61,036 nucleotides of DNA from JAISST01 sp050434145 (lineage in GTDB: Bacteria; Fusobacteriota; Fusobacteriia; Fusobacteriales; Fusobacteriaceae), in assembly GCF_050434145.1 (NCBI RefSeq), contig NZ_JBNPVX010000015.1, positions 1 through 61,036 of the forward strand, read 5' to 3'. Positions 7,921 through 16,478 of this stretch are shown in pieces; within the stretch, counting starts at the first letter, position 1, and each line of letters starts with the position of its first letter. The notes under the pieces are model-generated. The model did no database searches, had not been told where the DNA came from, and was given only the letters and a program-made list of their open reading frames with translations. The position numbers were made by a program, and so were the translations under genes.

Positions 7921-9870
7921 TTATTTTTTCAATTTGATAGAATCATTTGGTAATTGATCAGTAATTTTTTCACCCAAACTCCAAATTTCTTCTTTATTTA
8001 CTTTTCCTTCAGAGTTGAAATATTTCCAGACCCCATGTTCTTTGCCATTAAGGTATTGTCCTTCTAATATTTTTATACCATTAGAATCATTAATATAGAT
8101 TGGACCATTGTAAAAACCATGTTTATAAGTTATTTCTGTTGTTATAGTTCCATCTTCTTTATATATTTTTTGAACTCCTTCTTCCAAACCGTCAACATAT
8201 TCCAATTCACCTTTTTTATTCCCATTAGCATAAAATTCTGTTTCAATACCATTTTTCAATCCATTTTTAAATGATATAGATCGCTCAATTTTTCCATCAG
8301 GTCGGAAATAATCCCATTTTCCTTCAGGTTTTCCTTTTATAAAAGTTGACTCCACATTTAGTTGACTATTTTCATGATAAATTTTGAAAGATCCAATTTC
8401 CAACCCTTTTTCATATTTACCTTCAACTTTAGGTTTATTTCCTTTATAAAATTCTTTATAAGGTCCATTTAATAATCCTTTTTCAAAATATTTCTCTGCC
8501 ATGATACTACCATCATCAAAATAACTAACCAAGAGCCCTTCAGGTAAATTATTTTTATAATTTACTTTATCCTTTACAGTTCCATTTTCATAAAATAAAA
8601 TTCTTTCCCCATCCATGGAGTTACGTTTAAAGTGAATTATTCCAGAAAGTTTTCCACTTTCAAAAAATTCCTCAATTTTTCCTTCCAATAGATTATTAAC
8701 ATAGTTTCTTTTTTCCTTTATTTGGCCATTTTCAAAATAAACAATAAAATCCCCTTCTAATTTATCATTTACATAATTACTAATAGATTTAACTTTCCCA
8801 GAAGGGAATTTTTCTATCCATTTACCAATTTTATGCCCTTCTTGGTCATGATGCATAGTTAACATTTCTTTTTTATCTTCATAATAGACTTTTATATCCC
8901 CAACAAGCTTATCATTTTTATATGTTCCTTCTTCTTTCAGGTTACCATTAGGATAAAAACTTTTGTATTCTCCTTCCCTTTTACCATCTTTATAATTTAT
9001 CAAAGCTTCTTCAGTTCCGCTTTCATGTAATAATTTCAAAAGACCTTCCAATTTACCATTTGTATATTTTCCATCAGCTTTAAGTTTTCCACTAGCATAG
9101 AAAACTTTATAGGGGCCTTCTTCTTTACCAAGATGATATATTTTTTCTAAAAGAGACTTATCATTTTCATCATAAACTTGCCATTTTCCTTCTCTTTCAT
9201 CATTGGAGAAATATCCCTTTCCAATGATCTCGCCTTTAATATTATAATAGAAATATTCTCCATTTTTAATTCCGCCAATATAAGGAATAATTTCTTTGAC
9301 TCTACCATTTTCAAAATAAAAAATATTATCTCCTGTTCTAATACCATCTTTGAATTGTGAGATTTGTCTTATATTGCCATTGGGATATTGATCAATGTAT
9401 GATCCAGTATAAGGTGCATTATTAGCTATAGAAAGAGTGATTTCCTTTTCTTTTTTTCCATCAATATAAGTGATTTCAGTTTTTATAAGACCATTTTCAT
9501 CATACCATGTATATAAACCATTGATTTTTTCATTTTTTAAAGTATATTTATCTCTAGTTTTTCCATTAGGATAAAAATTTTCAACAGTACCTTCATTTTT
9601 ACCATTTATGTATTCTTTCAACCCAAGAGTTTTTCCATCCAGATCTGTTATTTTAACCATTCCAGTATAGGGAGTATCATCACCATATAAATAAAGAATA
9701 CCATCAATAATTTGCATTTCAATAATATTTTTTGGTTCTAAATTATTTGTAGCAACAGGAACATCTTTTATAACTTCTATTTTTGTTGGAGTATCTGCAT
9801 TGGTGTTATTTTTTTCTCCACAATTACTAAGAGTTAATATAAGTAACCCTAAAAACATAAATTTTTTCAT
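7921..9870 (-). CDS. Lipoprotein of tandem MORN-like (YwqK-type) repeats
   Basis: 649-residue secreted lipoprotein. Residues 1-17 are a signal peptide ending in the lipobox LSNCG, so Cys17 is the predicted lipid site. A short Thr/Asn-rich linker is followed from about residue 50 to 640 by roughly two dozen imperfect units of about 23 residues with the pattern Y-x-N-G-x-x-K-x(4)-Y-x-x-G-x-x-x-G, the MORN_2 pattern found in proteins annotated as YwqK-family antitoxin. The annotated antitoxin role of that family is weak; a beta-hairpin surface or periplasmic scaffold is a fair inference. ATG 9870 has a GGAG 13 bases upstream, a long spacing. The gene stands alone with its own terminator. Confidence 0.85.
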   Translation of the reverse strand: MKKFMFLGLLILTLSNCGEKNNTNADTPTKIEVIKDVPVATNNLEPKNIIEMQIIDGILYLYGDDTPYTGMVKITDLDGKTLGLKEYINGKNEGTVENFYPNGKTRDKYTLKNEKINGLYTWYDENGLIKTEITYIDGKKEKEITLSIANNAPYTGSYIDQYPNGNIRQISQFKDGIRTGDNIFYFENGRVKEIIPYIGGIKNGEYFYYNIKGEIIGKGYFSNDEREGKWQVYDENDKSLLEKIYHLGKEEGPYKVFYASGKLKADGKYTNGKLEGLLKLLHESGTEEALINYKDGKREGEYKSFYPNGNLKEEGTYKNDKLVGDIKVYYEDKKEMLTMHHDQEGHKIGKWIEKFPSGKVKSISNYVNDKLEGDFIVYFENGQIKEKRNYVNNLLEGKIEEFFESGKLSGIIHFKRNSMDGERILFYENGTVKDKVNYKNNLPEGLLVSYFDDGSIMAEKYFEKGLLNGPYKEFYKGNKPKVEGKYEKGLEIGSFKIYHENSQLNVESTFIKGKPEGKWDYFRPDGKIERSISFKNGLKNGIETEFYANGNKKGELEYVDGLEEGVQKIYKEDGTITTEITYKHGFYNGPIYINDSNGIKILEGQYLNGKEHGVWKYFNSEGKVNKEEIWSLGEKITDQLPNDSIKLKK

Positions 9871-10109
9871 ATTTTGTCATCATCTCCATATATAAGCGTT
9901 TATACTAAAATAGTCTAAATGTTCTCGTAAAGAAGGTAATATTCACAGGATTTAAAAATTTTGATTTGCTATTATTATAGATAAATTATAAATTTTTCTG
10001 TGAATTTAATGAATACTTTATTAAGTTAGACTTATATTTTTAACAAATAGTTTATAATGAATTTGATTTTATATAAGTATATACTTAGTAATATTGGTAC
10101 CTAATAAAA

Positions 10110-11786
10110 TTATGATGTCTTTTTATAAATTCTTTTATTTTTAATTTGTTCATAATTTTTATGAATTTCTATTTTTTCAAAATCATCAAGTTCATTTTCA
10201 ACTAAATCAACTTTTAACCTAATATAGATATCAGTAACTTCATTTTTTATTGATGTTTTTCGAAATAATTTTCCAATTATAGGAATATCTCCTAGAAGAG
10301 GAACTTTACTATCAAGATTATGTAAAATTGCTCTTTTTAATCCACCAATAAAGATAGTTTCACCATTTTTCATTTTTATAGTTGTAGCAACAGAGCGGCC
10401 AACTTTAGATCCACCTTCTGCATTGTATGTTCCAGACTCCTCACCATTAGCACTTTTCTTTAATTTAAAGTTACTTACTTCAATATTAATTTTTAGTAAT
10501 ATATTATCTTCATCTTGTATAATGGGTTGTACTTTTAAGATAATACCAGCTTCTCTAAATAGTGGAGAATAGACAGTTTTGCTAGTTTCATTATTTTCGT
10601 CTTTTTCCTCACCAACAATAACTTCTTCAGTAATTTTAAATTCTCCTTCTTCGCCATCTGATATCAAAATAGATGGGATAGCACTTATGACTAAATCTTG
10701 TGTAGATTGAAGTAAATTAATACCTACACCAAGGATATCTTTTCCACCACTAAATTGTCTGATTAATTTTATTCCAGAGAGGAAATTACTACCAATTCCA
10801 TCAATAAATTCACTTTTCAATAGAGAACTATTAGTACCTTTAGAATCTTCGATTTGTTTATTATCACTATAAACCCAGTCAAAACCTAATTCTTCAAACA
10901 AATTATCTGAAACATCCAATATTTGTGAGCTTACTCTTACTTGTTTTATATTGGTGTCAATTTCTTTAATAATATTTTTAGCAGAAGCAATATATTCTTT
11001 TTTTCCAAATAAAATAATAGTATTCAATTTTTCTAAGGAAGTAATTTTCAATTGTTCATCAAAATTATATTCTAGAATATTTTTGACTTCTTCAGCAGGA
11101 ATATTTAAAAGTCTAATTTTTTCTGTATAAAATTTTTCTCCATCAATAACAGTTGACTTACCTTTTATATCATCAAAAGTTGTAGTTTTTGTTATCTTGG
11201 TGAGATGGTTTTTTTCTAGGGATATAATGAAGTTATTTATAGTTTTATCAAGGTTAACAATTTCTCCTAGAGTAATATATCCATCTTTTTCAAATCTGAT
11301 CACATATATTCCAGGATCTAAATCATTTATTACAAAATTACCACCAGAAGATGTCTGAGCTGTAGGTACATTTCCATTTATTACTGTAATTTTAACTCCT
11401 TCAATTCCATTTTTATAGGTGCCGACTGTTACCTTACCTGCAAAAGTTACCTCACCATTACTTACATTTGCTTTTTGGGTCAATAAAATAGTTGAACCAT
11501 ATTGTTTAATTTTGAGATTGTGAATGGATGTAAAAGAGTTAATTATTGTTTTTATTGTAGTTCCCTTTGAAAAATACATTTCTATAACAATATCTTTACT
11601 ACTGTCATCAGCTATAATATCAACATTATATTCCTTGGATAAAACAGCAAGGGCATCAGCAATTGGAATTCTTTTTAATTCTAGTTTTTCATTCAATTTA
11701 ATATTATTCAATTTACTAATTTCTTTAGAGAAAGAAGAAATATTAAAAATTAATATGAAAAATAGTAAAACAACAGTTTTTTTCAT
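10110..11786 (-). CDS. Secretin with an inserted carboxypeptidase-regulatory-like domain (PilQ/GspD type)
   Basis: 558-residue outer-membrane secretin, the last gene of the pilus operon. Residues 1-20 are a signal peptide. About 27-107 form an N0/STN-like domain (LELKRIPIADALAVLSKEYN). About 112-195 look like a carboxypeptidase-regulatory (Ig-like) fold with the sequence GGNFVINDLDPGIYVIRFEKDG, an unusual insertion. About 222-300 is a secretin N1-type domain (LLNIPAEEVKNIL, EYIASAKNIIKEID). About 330-535 is the beta-barrel secretin domain ending VPLLGDIPIIGKLFR. A shortened N-domain set and no S-domain are seen. AAGGGGAG precedes ATG 11786. The pore presumably passes the pilus or pseudopilus products of the upstream genes. 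Confidence 0.9.
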   Translation of the reverse strand: MKKTVVLLFFILIFNISSFSKEISKLNNIKLNEKLELKRIPIADALAVLSKEYNVDIIADDSSKDIVIEMYFSKGTTIKTIINSFTSIHNLKIKQYGSTILLTQKANVSNGEVTFAGKVTVGTYKNGIEGVKITVINGNVPTAQTSSGGNFVINDLDPGIYVIRFEKDGYITLGEIVNLDKTINNFIISLEKNHLTKITKTTTFDDIKGKSTVIDGEKFYTEKIRLLNIPAEEVKNILEYNFDEQLKITSLEKLNTIILFGKKEYIASAKNIIKEIDTNIKQVRVSSQILDVSDNLFEELGFDWVYSDNKQIEDSKGTNSSLLKSEFIDGIGSNFLSGIKLIRQFSGGKDILGVGINLLQSTQDLVISAIPSILISDGEEGEFKITEEVIVGEEKDENNETSKTVYSPLFREAGIILKVQPIIQDEDNILLKINIEVSNFKLKKSANGEESGTYNAEGGSKVGRSVATTIKMKNGETIFIGGLKRAILHNLDSKVPLLGDIPIIGKLFRKTSIKNEVTDIYIRLKVDLVENELDDFEKIEIHKNYEQIKNKRIYKKTS

Positions 11787-11796
11787 AAAACTCCCC

Positions 11797-12621
11797 TTAT
11801 TTTATATATTCTAAGTATGGTTCTTTGGAAATTATTTTTATTTTGTAATTCTTAGAATTAATTTCTATATTTTCATTTTCTATTAGGACATATTTTTCTT
11901 TATTTTTTAAATGTATAATAATATATTTTATATTATTAAGAATAATAATATTATAATTTTGAATATTCTTCATAACCTTATTTAATGAAACAATATTCGG
12001 AGTAATATGGTTATTTTTTAAATTACTAATCTCTATCATTTTATTTTCTTTTTGTAAAAGATTTGTTGATATTTTTAATACTAGCTTTGAGGGATCATTT
12101 GTTTTATCAAAAGAAATTGGTGAAGAAGAAATATTGATAAAAAAATCATTATTTTCCAATTGAGATAAAAATATCTTAATCTTTTCTTCAGATCCAGATA
12201 TTTCATATGGACAGTTTATTCTCCAAAGATTTTCAATATCATCAATTTTCATAATTTCTATTCGTCCAATGATATTGAGAGTCAAATTATTTTTTGTTAT
12301 TAATTCTTCGATATATTTTTCAAAATCTCCCAAATGTTGAAAACTCATGTTTGTGAAATTAGTTATTAATTCTTCCAAAACTTTTTTATTTTGCATACTT
12401 TTTTCTTTTATATTTTTGAGAATTTTATTTACAGTAAGATTTTCATCTTCAAGGTTTTTAAGTTTTATTAAATTATTTTTAATTTCATCATTGAATGATT
12501 TTATTTTTATAAATGGTAAAATAATTAATTTATATGTTGAAAGAAATATTACTATTAAAATTGTAACCAAAGAAAAGAATTTTTTGATTTTATAAATATC
12601 AAAATTTTTAATATTAATCAA
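11797..12621 (-). CDS. PilO-like pilus assembly protein
   Basis: 274-residue bitopic inner-membrane protein. A short basic N-terminus is followed by one membrane segment at about residues 15-37, a Lys/Glu-rich coiled coil (about 40-90), and a ferredoxin-like region around 95-190 typical of PilO/GspM. The C-terminal 80 residues (beta-rich, Ile/Asn-rich) could be a small PilP/GspC-like extension, but this is a guess. The TTG start at 12621 is eight bases inside the end of the upstream gene and has GGGAG six bases upstream. Between the PilM/N-like gene and the secretin is exactly where pilO and pilP lie in canonical pil operons. Confidence 0.72.
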   Translation of the reverse strand: MINIKNFDIYKIKKFFSLVTILIVIFLSTYKLIILPFIKIKSFNDEIKNNLIKLKNLEDENLTVNKILKNIKEKSMQNKKVLEELITNFTNMSFQHLGDFEKYIEELITKNNLTLNIIGRIEIMKIDDIENLWRINCPYEISGSEEKIKIFLSQLENNDFFINISSSPISFDKTNDPSKLVLKISTNLLQKENKMIEISNLKNNHITPNIVSLNKVMKNIQNYNIIILNNIKYIIIHLKNKEKYVLIENENIEINSKNYKIKIISKEPYLEYIK

Positions 12622-13840
12622 TTTTTACTCCCATGTCAAATTGAAATTGAAAATAATCATCAACATTTTTTATATAGTCATGGTTAATGTTATTAAATAA
12701 CGCATCTTGATCTATTTTTTCTATAAAATCATACAGAGCTACATCACTATTGGAGTTACCTGTTATTTGCATCATATGATTTTCTTTATATTCGATAACC
12801 TTAATATCAATGTTTTTATTACTGGAATATTCCAATTTTATTAATATATCAGTAAAAGTTGTCTTTCTAATACCCATTAATTTTTTTAAATAATCTATTT
12901 TATCTTGATAATCATCAATTTTTTCCGCAGCTTCTTTATTGTCAGAAATATTTTTGGTTAGAAGATTTATTTCCTTATTCTGCAAATTTATAATACCTTG
13001 TTTTTTATTTTCAGTCAAAATAGAAAATGTAAAATATATCATTTCAATCATAAGAAATAGCAGTATGAAAGAAAATATAAATTTTTTTAAATGTTTTGAT
13101 TTAATTTCCTCCATATATTCATGTGGTAAAAAATTTAGTGATTTCACAGAAACATCATTCATTTCAGAAACAGCAATTTCATCAATATTATTTATTGCTA
13201 TTTTTTCATAAATAATATTTTTAATTTCAATATCTTTATGAAAGAAAAGAAAAGAATTAATATTTTCAAATTTTTCTAAAATATTATTGATTTTATCAAT
13301 TAAATTATTTCTTTCTATTTCATTAGCTAAAATTTCATCTTTTTCAATGAGATAACTTTCTATATCTATAATTTTATTATCAAATAAAATACTAAAAAGA
13401 ACTCGATTTTCACAGAAATCGAAAATAATAGTCTTAAAAGGAGTAATTGTTTCTGTATTTTTTATTAGGAAAAATGGAATTAGAGAATAAAAATCCATTT
13501 TTTTAATATAGTCATTAATTATATTTTTTATAATCTCTCTTTTGATTAAAATAATTAAAAGTTTTTGACTACCATGTACTTCTTCCAAGAGAATTTCTTT
13601 TTCTATAAAGTCAATAGGACAATAATTTAATATTCTTTCTTCTAACTCTTTTTCAATAACCAGCTCTCTTTCAGTCTCATCAAGATCAGTTTCAATATTT
13701 ATTTTTACTAAATCAAAGTATTTATTTTCTAAAATCAAGATTATTTTTGTATTATTATTTTTTTGCAAAGAAAAAGTTTTTAAATCTTTAATAGTAAGAT
13801 ATTTAAATTTATTTTTGAATTTTAAAATTGGATTAATCAT
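12614..13840 (-). CDS. PilM-PilN / GspL-type fusion protein of the pilus platform
   Basis: 408-residue protein. Residues 1 to about 230 are cytoplasmic and resemble a degenerate actin-like PilM/GspL domain (mixed beta strands, VLFSILFDNKIIDIE). Then comes a PilN-type entry LNFLPHEYMEEIKSKHLKK, a single membrane segment near 252-275, a coiled coil, and a small periplasmic fold. PilM and PilN are separate in most type IV pilus operons; GspL is the fused equivalent in type II secretion. The frame also has a TTG at 13846, but GAGG with nine-base spacing favours ATG 13840. Overlaps the gspK-like gene by eight bases. Confidence 0.7.
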   Translation of the reverse strand: MINPILKFKNKFKYLTIKDLKTFSLQKNNNTKIILILENKYFDLVKINIETDLDETERELVIEKELEERILNYCPIDFIEKEILLEEVHGSQKLLIILIKREIIKNIINDYIKKMDFYSLIPFFLIKNTETITPFKTIIFDFCENRVLFSILFDNKIIDIESYLIEKDEILANEIERNNLIDKINNILEKFENINSFLFFHKDIEIKNIIYEKIAINNIDEIAVSEMNDVSVKSLNFLPHEYMEEIKSKHLKKFIFSFILLFLMIEMIYFTFSILTENKKQGIINLQNKEINLLTKNISDNKEAAEKIDDYQDKIDYLKKLMGIRKTTFTDILIKLEYSSNKNIDIKVIEYKENHMMQITGNSNSDVALYDFIEKIDQDALFNNINHDYIKNVDDYFQFQFDMGVKID

Positions 13841-14435
13841 TTTCAATTACCTCTATTTTCTCAATAGATTCTGAATTTGGAGAAGTGAGATCAATATTTC
13901 CATCATGAAATGTTAATAAAATATATGGCTTAAGAAGCAATTTTTTGTTATATATACCAGATACAAATTCTATTTTTTTTTCAAGAATAATGGTAAATTT
14001 CCCACCTTTTCCGTTTTTTAATGTATTGTTAATTGCTGTAAAAGCAGTTATTGAAGAATGTTTTGTGTACAATTCTTTAGATTTACCAGAAATAATTTTA
14101 TTAATGGAATATTGGCTAAGACTTTTGTCATTATTTTTTTCTGGAATATTATTATGCCAAAGACTTTTATTTTCTGGATTTTTAGAAAAATATTCAATAA
14201 TAGAAAGATATTCTTTTGATTCTAATTTTTCTTTCATAACAGACATTTCATGAAAAATGAGAGTATTAATATTTTCTAAATTTTTTTGGATCAAAAATCC
14301 TTCTTTATTACTTTTTAATTTAGCAAATTTATTTGATATCAATTTTTGATTTAAAAGTAACCCACCCAACATGACCGAAATTATAAAAATAACAATCACA
14401 ATGATGAAACCACCATTATTTAAAGTTTTTTTCAA
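13833..14435 (-). CDS. GspK/PilX-like minor pilin without Glu5
   Basis: 200-residue protein with a prepilin-like start: MKKTLNNGG followed by FIIVIVIFIISVMLGGLLL. The hydrophobic helix has Ile, not Glu, at mature position 5, as is typical for GspK tip pseudopilins. The remainder is a poorly conserved globular domain. The open frame begins at TTG 14444, but that codon touches the GGGAG site; TTG 14435 has nine-base spacing and yields the classical MKK start. Order after the gspI- and gspJ-like genes supports the K assignment, though sequence alone is weak. Confidence 0.65.
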   Translation of the reverse strand: MKKTLNNGGFIIVIVIFIISVMLGGLLLNQKLISNKFAKLKSNKEGFLIQKNLENINTLIFHEMSVMKEKLESKEYLSIIEYFSKNPENKSLWHNNIPEKNNDKSLSQYSINKIISGKSKELYTKHSSITAFTAINNTLKNGKGGKFTIILEKKIEFVSGIYNKKLLLKPYILLTFHDGNIDLTSPNSESIEKIEVIEND

Positions 14436-15024
14436 TGGCTCCAACTCCCTCTATATTATTTATGCATTTTGAAATTTTTTCATTTGATATTTGTGCTAAA
14501 AAAATTTTTATATGATCATTTTCCATGATAAATTCACCCTGTACATTGGAAAGAATTTTTTCTTCTCGAACTTTTTTGAGAATGTTATCCTCTAATGCAA
14601 AATTAATTACAGATAAATATCCTTCTTCAAATTTAAAAGCAATGTATTTAAGAAATTTTTTGCCTTTATTAAAAGCTGAAATCTTTAACAGTAAAAAATT
14701 TCCGCGGATTTTAACATTTTTCAAAAAAGAATTGTCAATATTTTTATCTGATATCTGACTATAGATATAAATGCCTTTTCCATTGGAGAGATATTGCTCA
14801 CCAGAAAGATGGAATTCTTCTAAAGAAGCATTACTTATATTTTTTTCCATGAGGAAAACAATCTTTTCAATATTTTTAATATATTTAGACTGAGCTTGTA
14901 GCTGCATTTGAGTTTTATTGAAAATTGATATAATTGGGGATATAATCATTAGAACAATACCCAATATTGCCATTGATATAAGTGATTCAATTAAAGTTAT
15001 CCCTTTGTTTTTGCACTTGTACAT
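14416..15024 (-). CDS. GspJ/PilW-like minor pilin
   Basis: 202-residue prepilin. A type III signal KCKNKG|ITLIES ends in Gly at the cleavage point, with Glu5 present, followed by the hydrophobic helix LISMAILGIVLMIISPIIS. The C-terminal domain is not recognisable in detail. A GTG at 15030 is in frame, but AGGGAG is best spaced for ATG 15024. Minor pilins of this kind prime assembly or cap the pilus tip. Confidence 0.78.
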   Translation of the reverse strand: MYKCKNKGITLIESLISMAILGIVLMIISPIISIFNKTQMQLQAQSKYIKNIEKIVFLMEKNISNASLEEFHLSGEQYLSNGKGIYIYSQISDKNIDNSFLKNVKIRGNFLLLKISAFNKGKKFLKYIAFKFEEGYLSVINFALEDNILKKVREEKILSNVQGEFIMENDHIKIFLAQISNEKISKCINNIEGVGAIEKNFK

Positions 15025-15054
15025 AGCCACTCCCTTGTTAATTCTTTTTTCAGA

Positions 15055-15498
15055 TTATTCATATGAAGAAAAGAATATAATTATCCCATTTTCTCTTTTG
15101 GGGCCTATCATTTTAATTTCTGCTAAGACCCCATTTATATTCTCTGTTTCTAATACCCTTATTTCGACTTTTTTTTCGAGATGAACTTTATTTAGGGTGT
15201 AAATTTCTTTGGAAAGGATGTTTTTTGGAAAAAGAATTATCTTGTCATCCTCATCTTGTTTAAATGCATAAATATTATTTCCCATATGTGCTTTTAAATC
15301 TGTAAATTTTCTCAATTTAATAATATTGGAAATGTTTTCAAATAATTTATCATCTTCTTCTATTTCAGAATAGATTCGATTTGTTTTTAAAATGTTGGAA
15401 TTGATTTGGATAATAGGAACTATAGCAGATAAAAATAAACTCATAGCTATAATAACTTCAAATAATGAAAATCCTAATTTTTTTTTAATATAATTCAT
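15055..15498 (-). CDS. GspI/PilV-like minor pilin
   Basis: 147-residue prepilin with signal MNYIKKKLG|FSLFEVIIAM: Gly at the cleavage site and Glu5 present, then a hydrophobic helix. The short length fits GspI. GAGG lies nine bases before ATG 15498. It overlaps the end of the upstream peptidase gene by 14 bases, indicating coupled translation. Confidence 0.78.
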   Translation of the reverse strand: MNYIKKKLGFSLFEVIIAMSLFLSAIVPIIQINSNILKTNRIYSEIEEDDKLFENISNIIKLRKFTDLKAHMGNNIYAFKQDEDDKIILFPKNILSKEIYTLNKVHLEKKVEIRVLETENINGVLAEIKMIGPKRENGIIIFFSSYE

Positions 15499-15973
15499 AA
15501 AATTTCCTCACATATAAATATATAAAACTTATTAATAAGAAAGGAGCAAATGGTATTTTTTTAAGTTTTTTACTGAAAATTAACCAAGAAATAAAAATGT
15601 AACAAGAAGCAATTGAAAAAGCAATTAAGTAATACAAATATATTTCATAAAAAGATTTGTATTCAAGAATATAACCGATTCCAAGAATTAATTTAATATC
15701 ACCAAATCCAATTACTTCCTTTTGTAAAATATCTGAAAGATATCCATAAATAAATATAATAGGTAAAATATAAATTGCAGCACCTAAAACACTTTTCTCG
15801 ACAATTTCTGAGGTAAAACCTTTGAATATAATACTAAAAAATAAAAATAAAAAATTTAAACTATTTGGAATAGTGCTCCTTTTTATATCACAAATTATAA
15901 TAGATATTATTAGAAACATTATTAATATAATATAAATATTAATATTCTTTCCATAACTTTCTGCTACTATCAT
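15485..15973 (-). CDS. Prepilin peptidase (A24 family), catalytic half only
   Basis: About 162-residue polytopic membrane aspartyl protease that cleaves the prepilins of this operon. The two catalytic aspartates sit in ICDIKRSTIPN (near residue 28) and GFGDIKLILGIG. The cytoplasmic N-methyltransferase domain with its four cysteines found in PilD is absent, so this is a short archaeal- or CpaA-like form. The open frame extends to 16072 inside the pilin gene; ATG 15973, with AGG eight bases before it, is the likely start and overlaps the pilin gene by 35 bases. ATG 15919 is less likely because no ribosome site precedes it. Confidence 0.82.
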   Translation of the reverse strand: MIVAESYGKNINIYIILIMFLIISIIICDIKRSTIPNSLNFLFLFFSIIFKGFTSEIVEKSVLGAAIYILPIIFIYGYLSDILQKEVIGFGDIKLILGIGYILEYKSFYEIYLYYLIAFSIASCYIFISWLIFSKKLKKIPFAPFLLISFIYLYVRKFYELY

Positions 15974-16448
15974 ATTCAAAACCTGTATCCTCAGAAAACC
16001 ATAGATATACCCCATCTCCTTGATTATCTGCAGTTGGATCTGGATTAATAAAAGTAAAGCCGATGTCACCACCCAAATTTAATTTTTTATCAGCTTCAAC
16101 ACCACCTGGAACAGTTACTTCACCTCTAGAGCCACCTATTTCTATTTTTCCGTCTTTTATAGAGGCTTCTCCTTTAGGATCGAGAAATTCTTTAAGATTA
16201 TTAATAGCATTTTTTACATTAGTAGGGTTTCCACCCATAGAAATATCATCTAATGGTGGTTTACCATATTCAATATAATATAATTCTCCTGCAGTGCGTA
16301 AAGCACTAAGTAGTGCAATAGCTTTTGTATCTCTTGCTTTTGCAAGTTGTTCTCTCACTCTAGGAGTAATTAAAGATGAGAGGATGCCAATTATAGCTAC
16401 AGCAACAACTAATTCAATTAAAGTGAATCCATCATTTTTTTTATTCAT
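15939..16448 (-). CDS. Major pilin / GspG-like pseudopilin
   Basis: 169-residue prepilin with a textbook signal: MNKKNDG|FTLIELVVAVAIIGIL, Gly before cleavage and Glu5 present. The helix continues with LARARD-like KARDTKAIALLSALRTAGELYY, and the Gly-rich globular domain ends in DGVYLWFSEDTGFEYDSSRKLWKEY-type strands, of which the DGVYLWFSED motif resembles GspG tails. It is the first pilin after the platform gene and the best candidate for the main fibre subunit. No cysteines are present, so no D-loop disulfide. Confidence 0.87.
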   Translation of the reverse strand: MNKKNDGFTLIELVVAVAIIGILSSLITPRVREQLAKARDTKAIALLSALRTAGELYYIEYGKPPLDDISMGGNPTNVKNAINNLKEFLDPKGEASIKDGKIEIGGSRGEVTVPGGVEADKKLNLGGDIGFTFINPDPTADNQGDGVYLWFSEDTGFEYDSSRKLWKEY

Positions 16449-16478
16449 ATATTTTCTCCTGTTTATTTATTGATATTA

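Noticed and set aside
10074..10087. 14-bp palindrome TAAGTATATACTTA after the secretin gene
   Set aside because: Pure AT palindromes are common in such a genome; no T-run for a terminator and no second copy to argue for an operator.
16063..16278. Plus-strand open frame opposite the pilin gene
   Set aside because: Shadow of the pilin coding sequence; no ribosome site and Pro/Ser-rich antisense composition.
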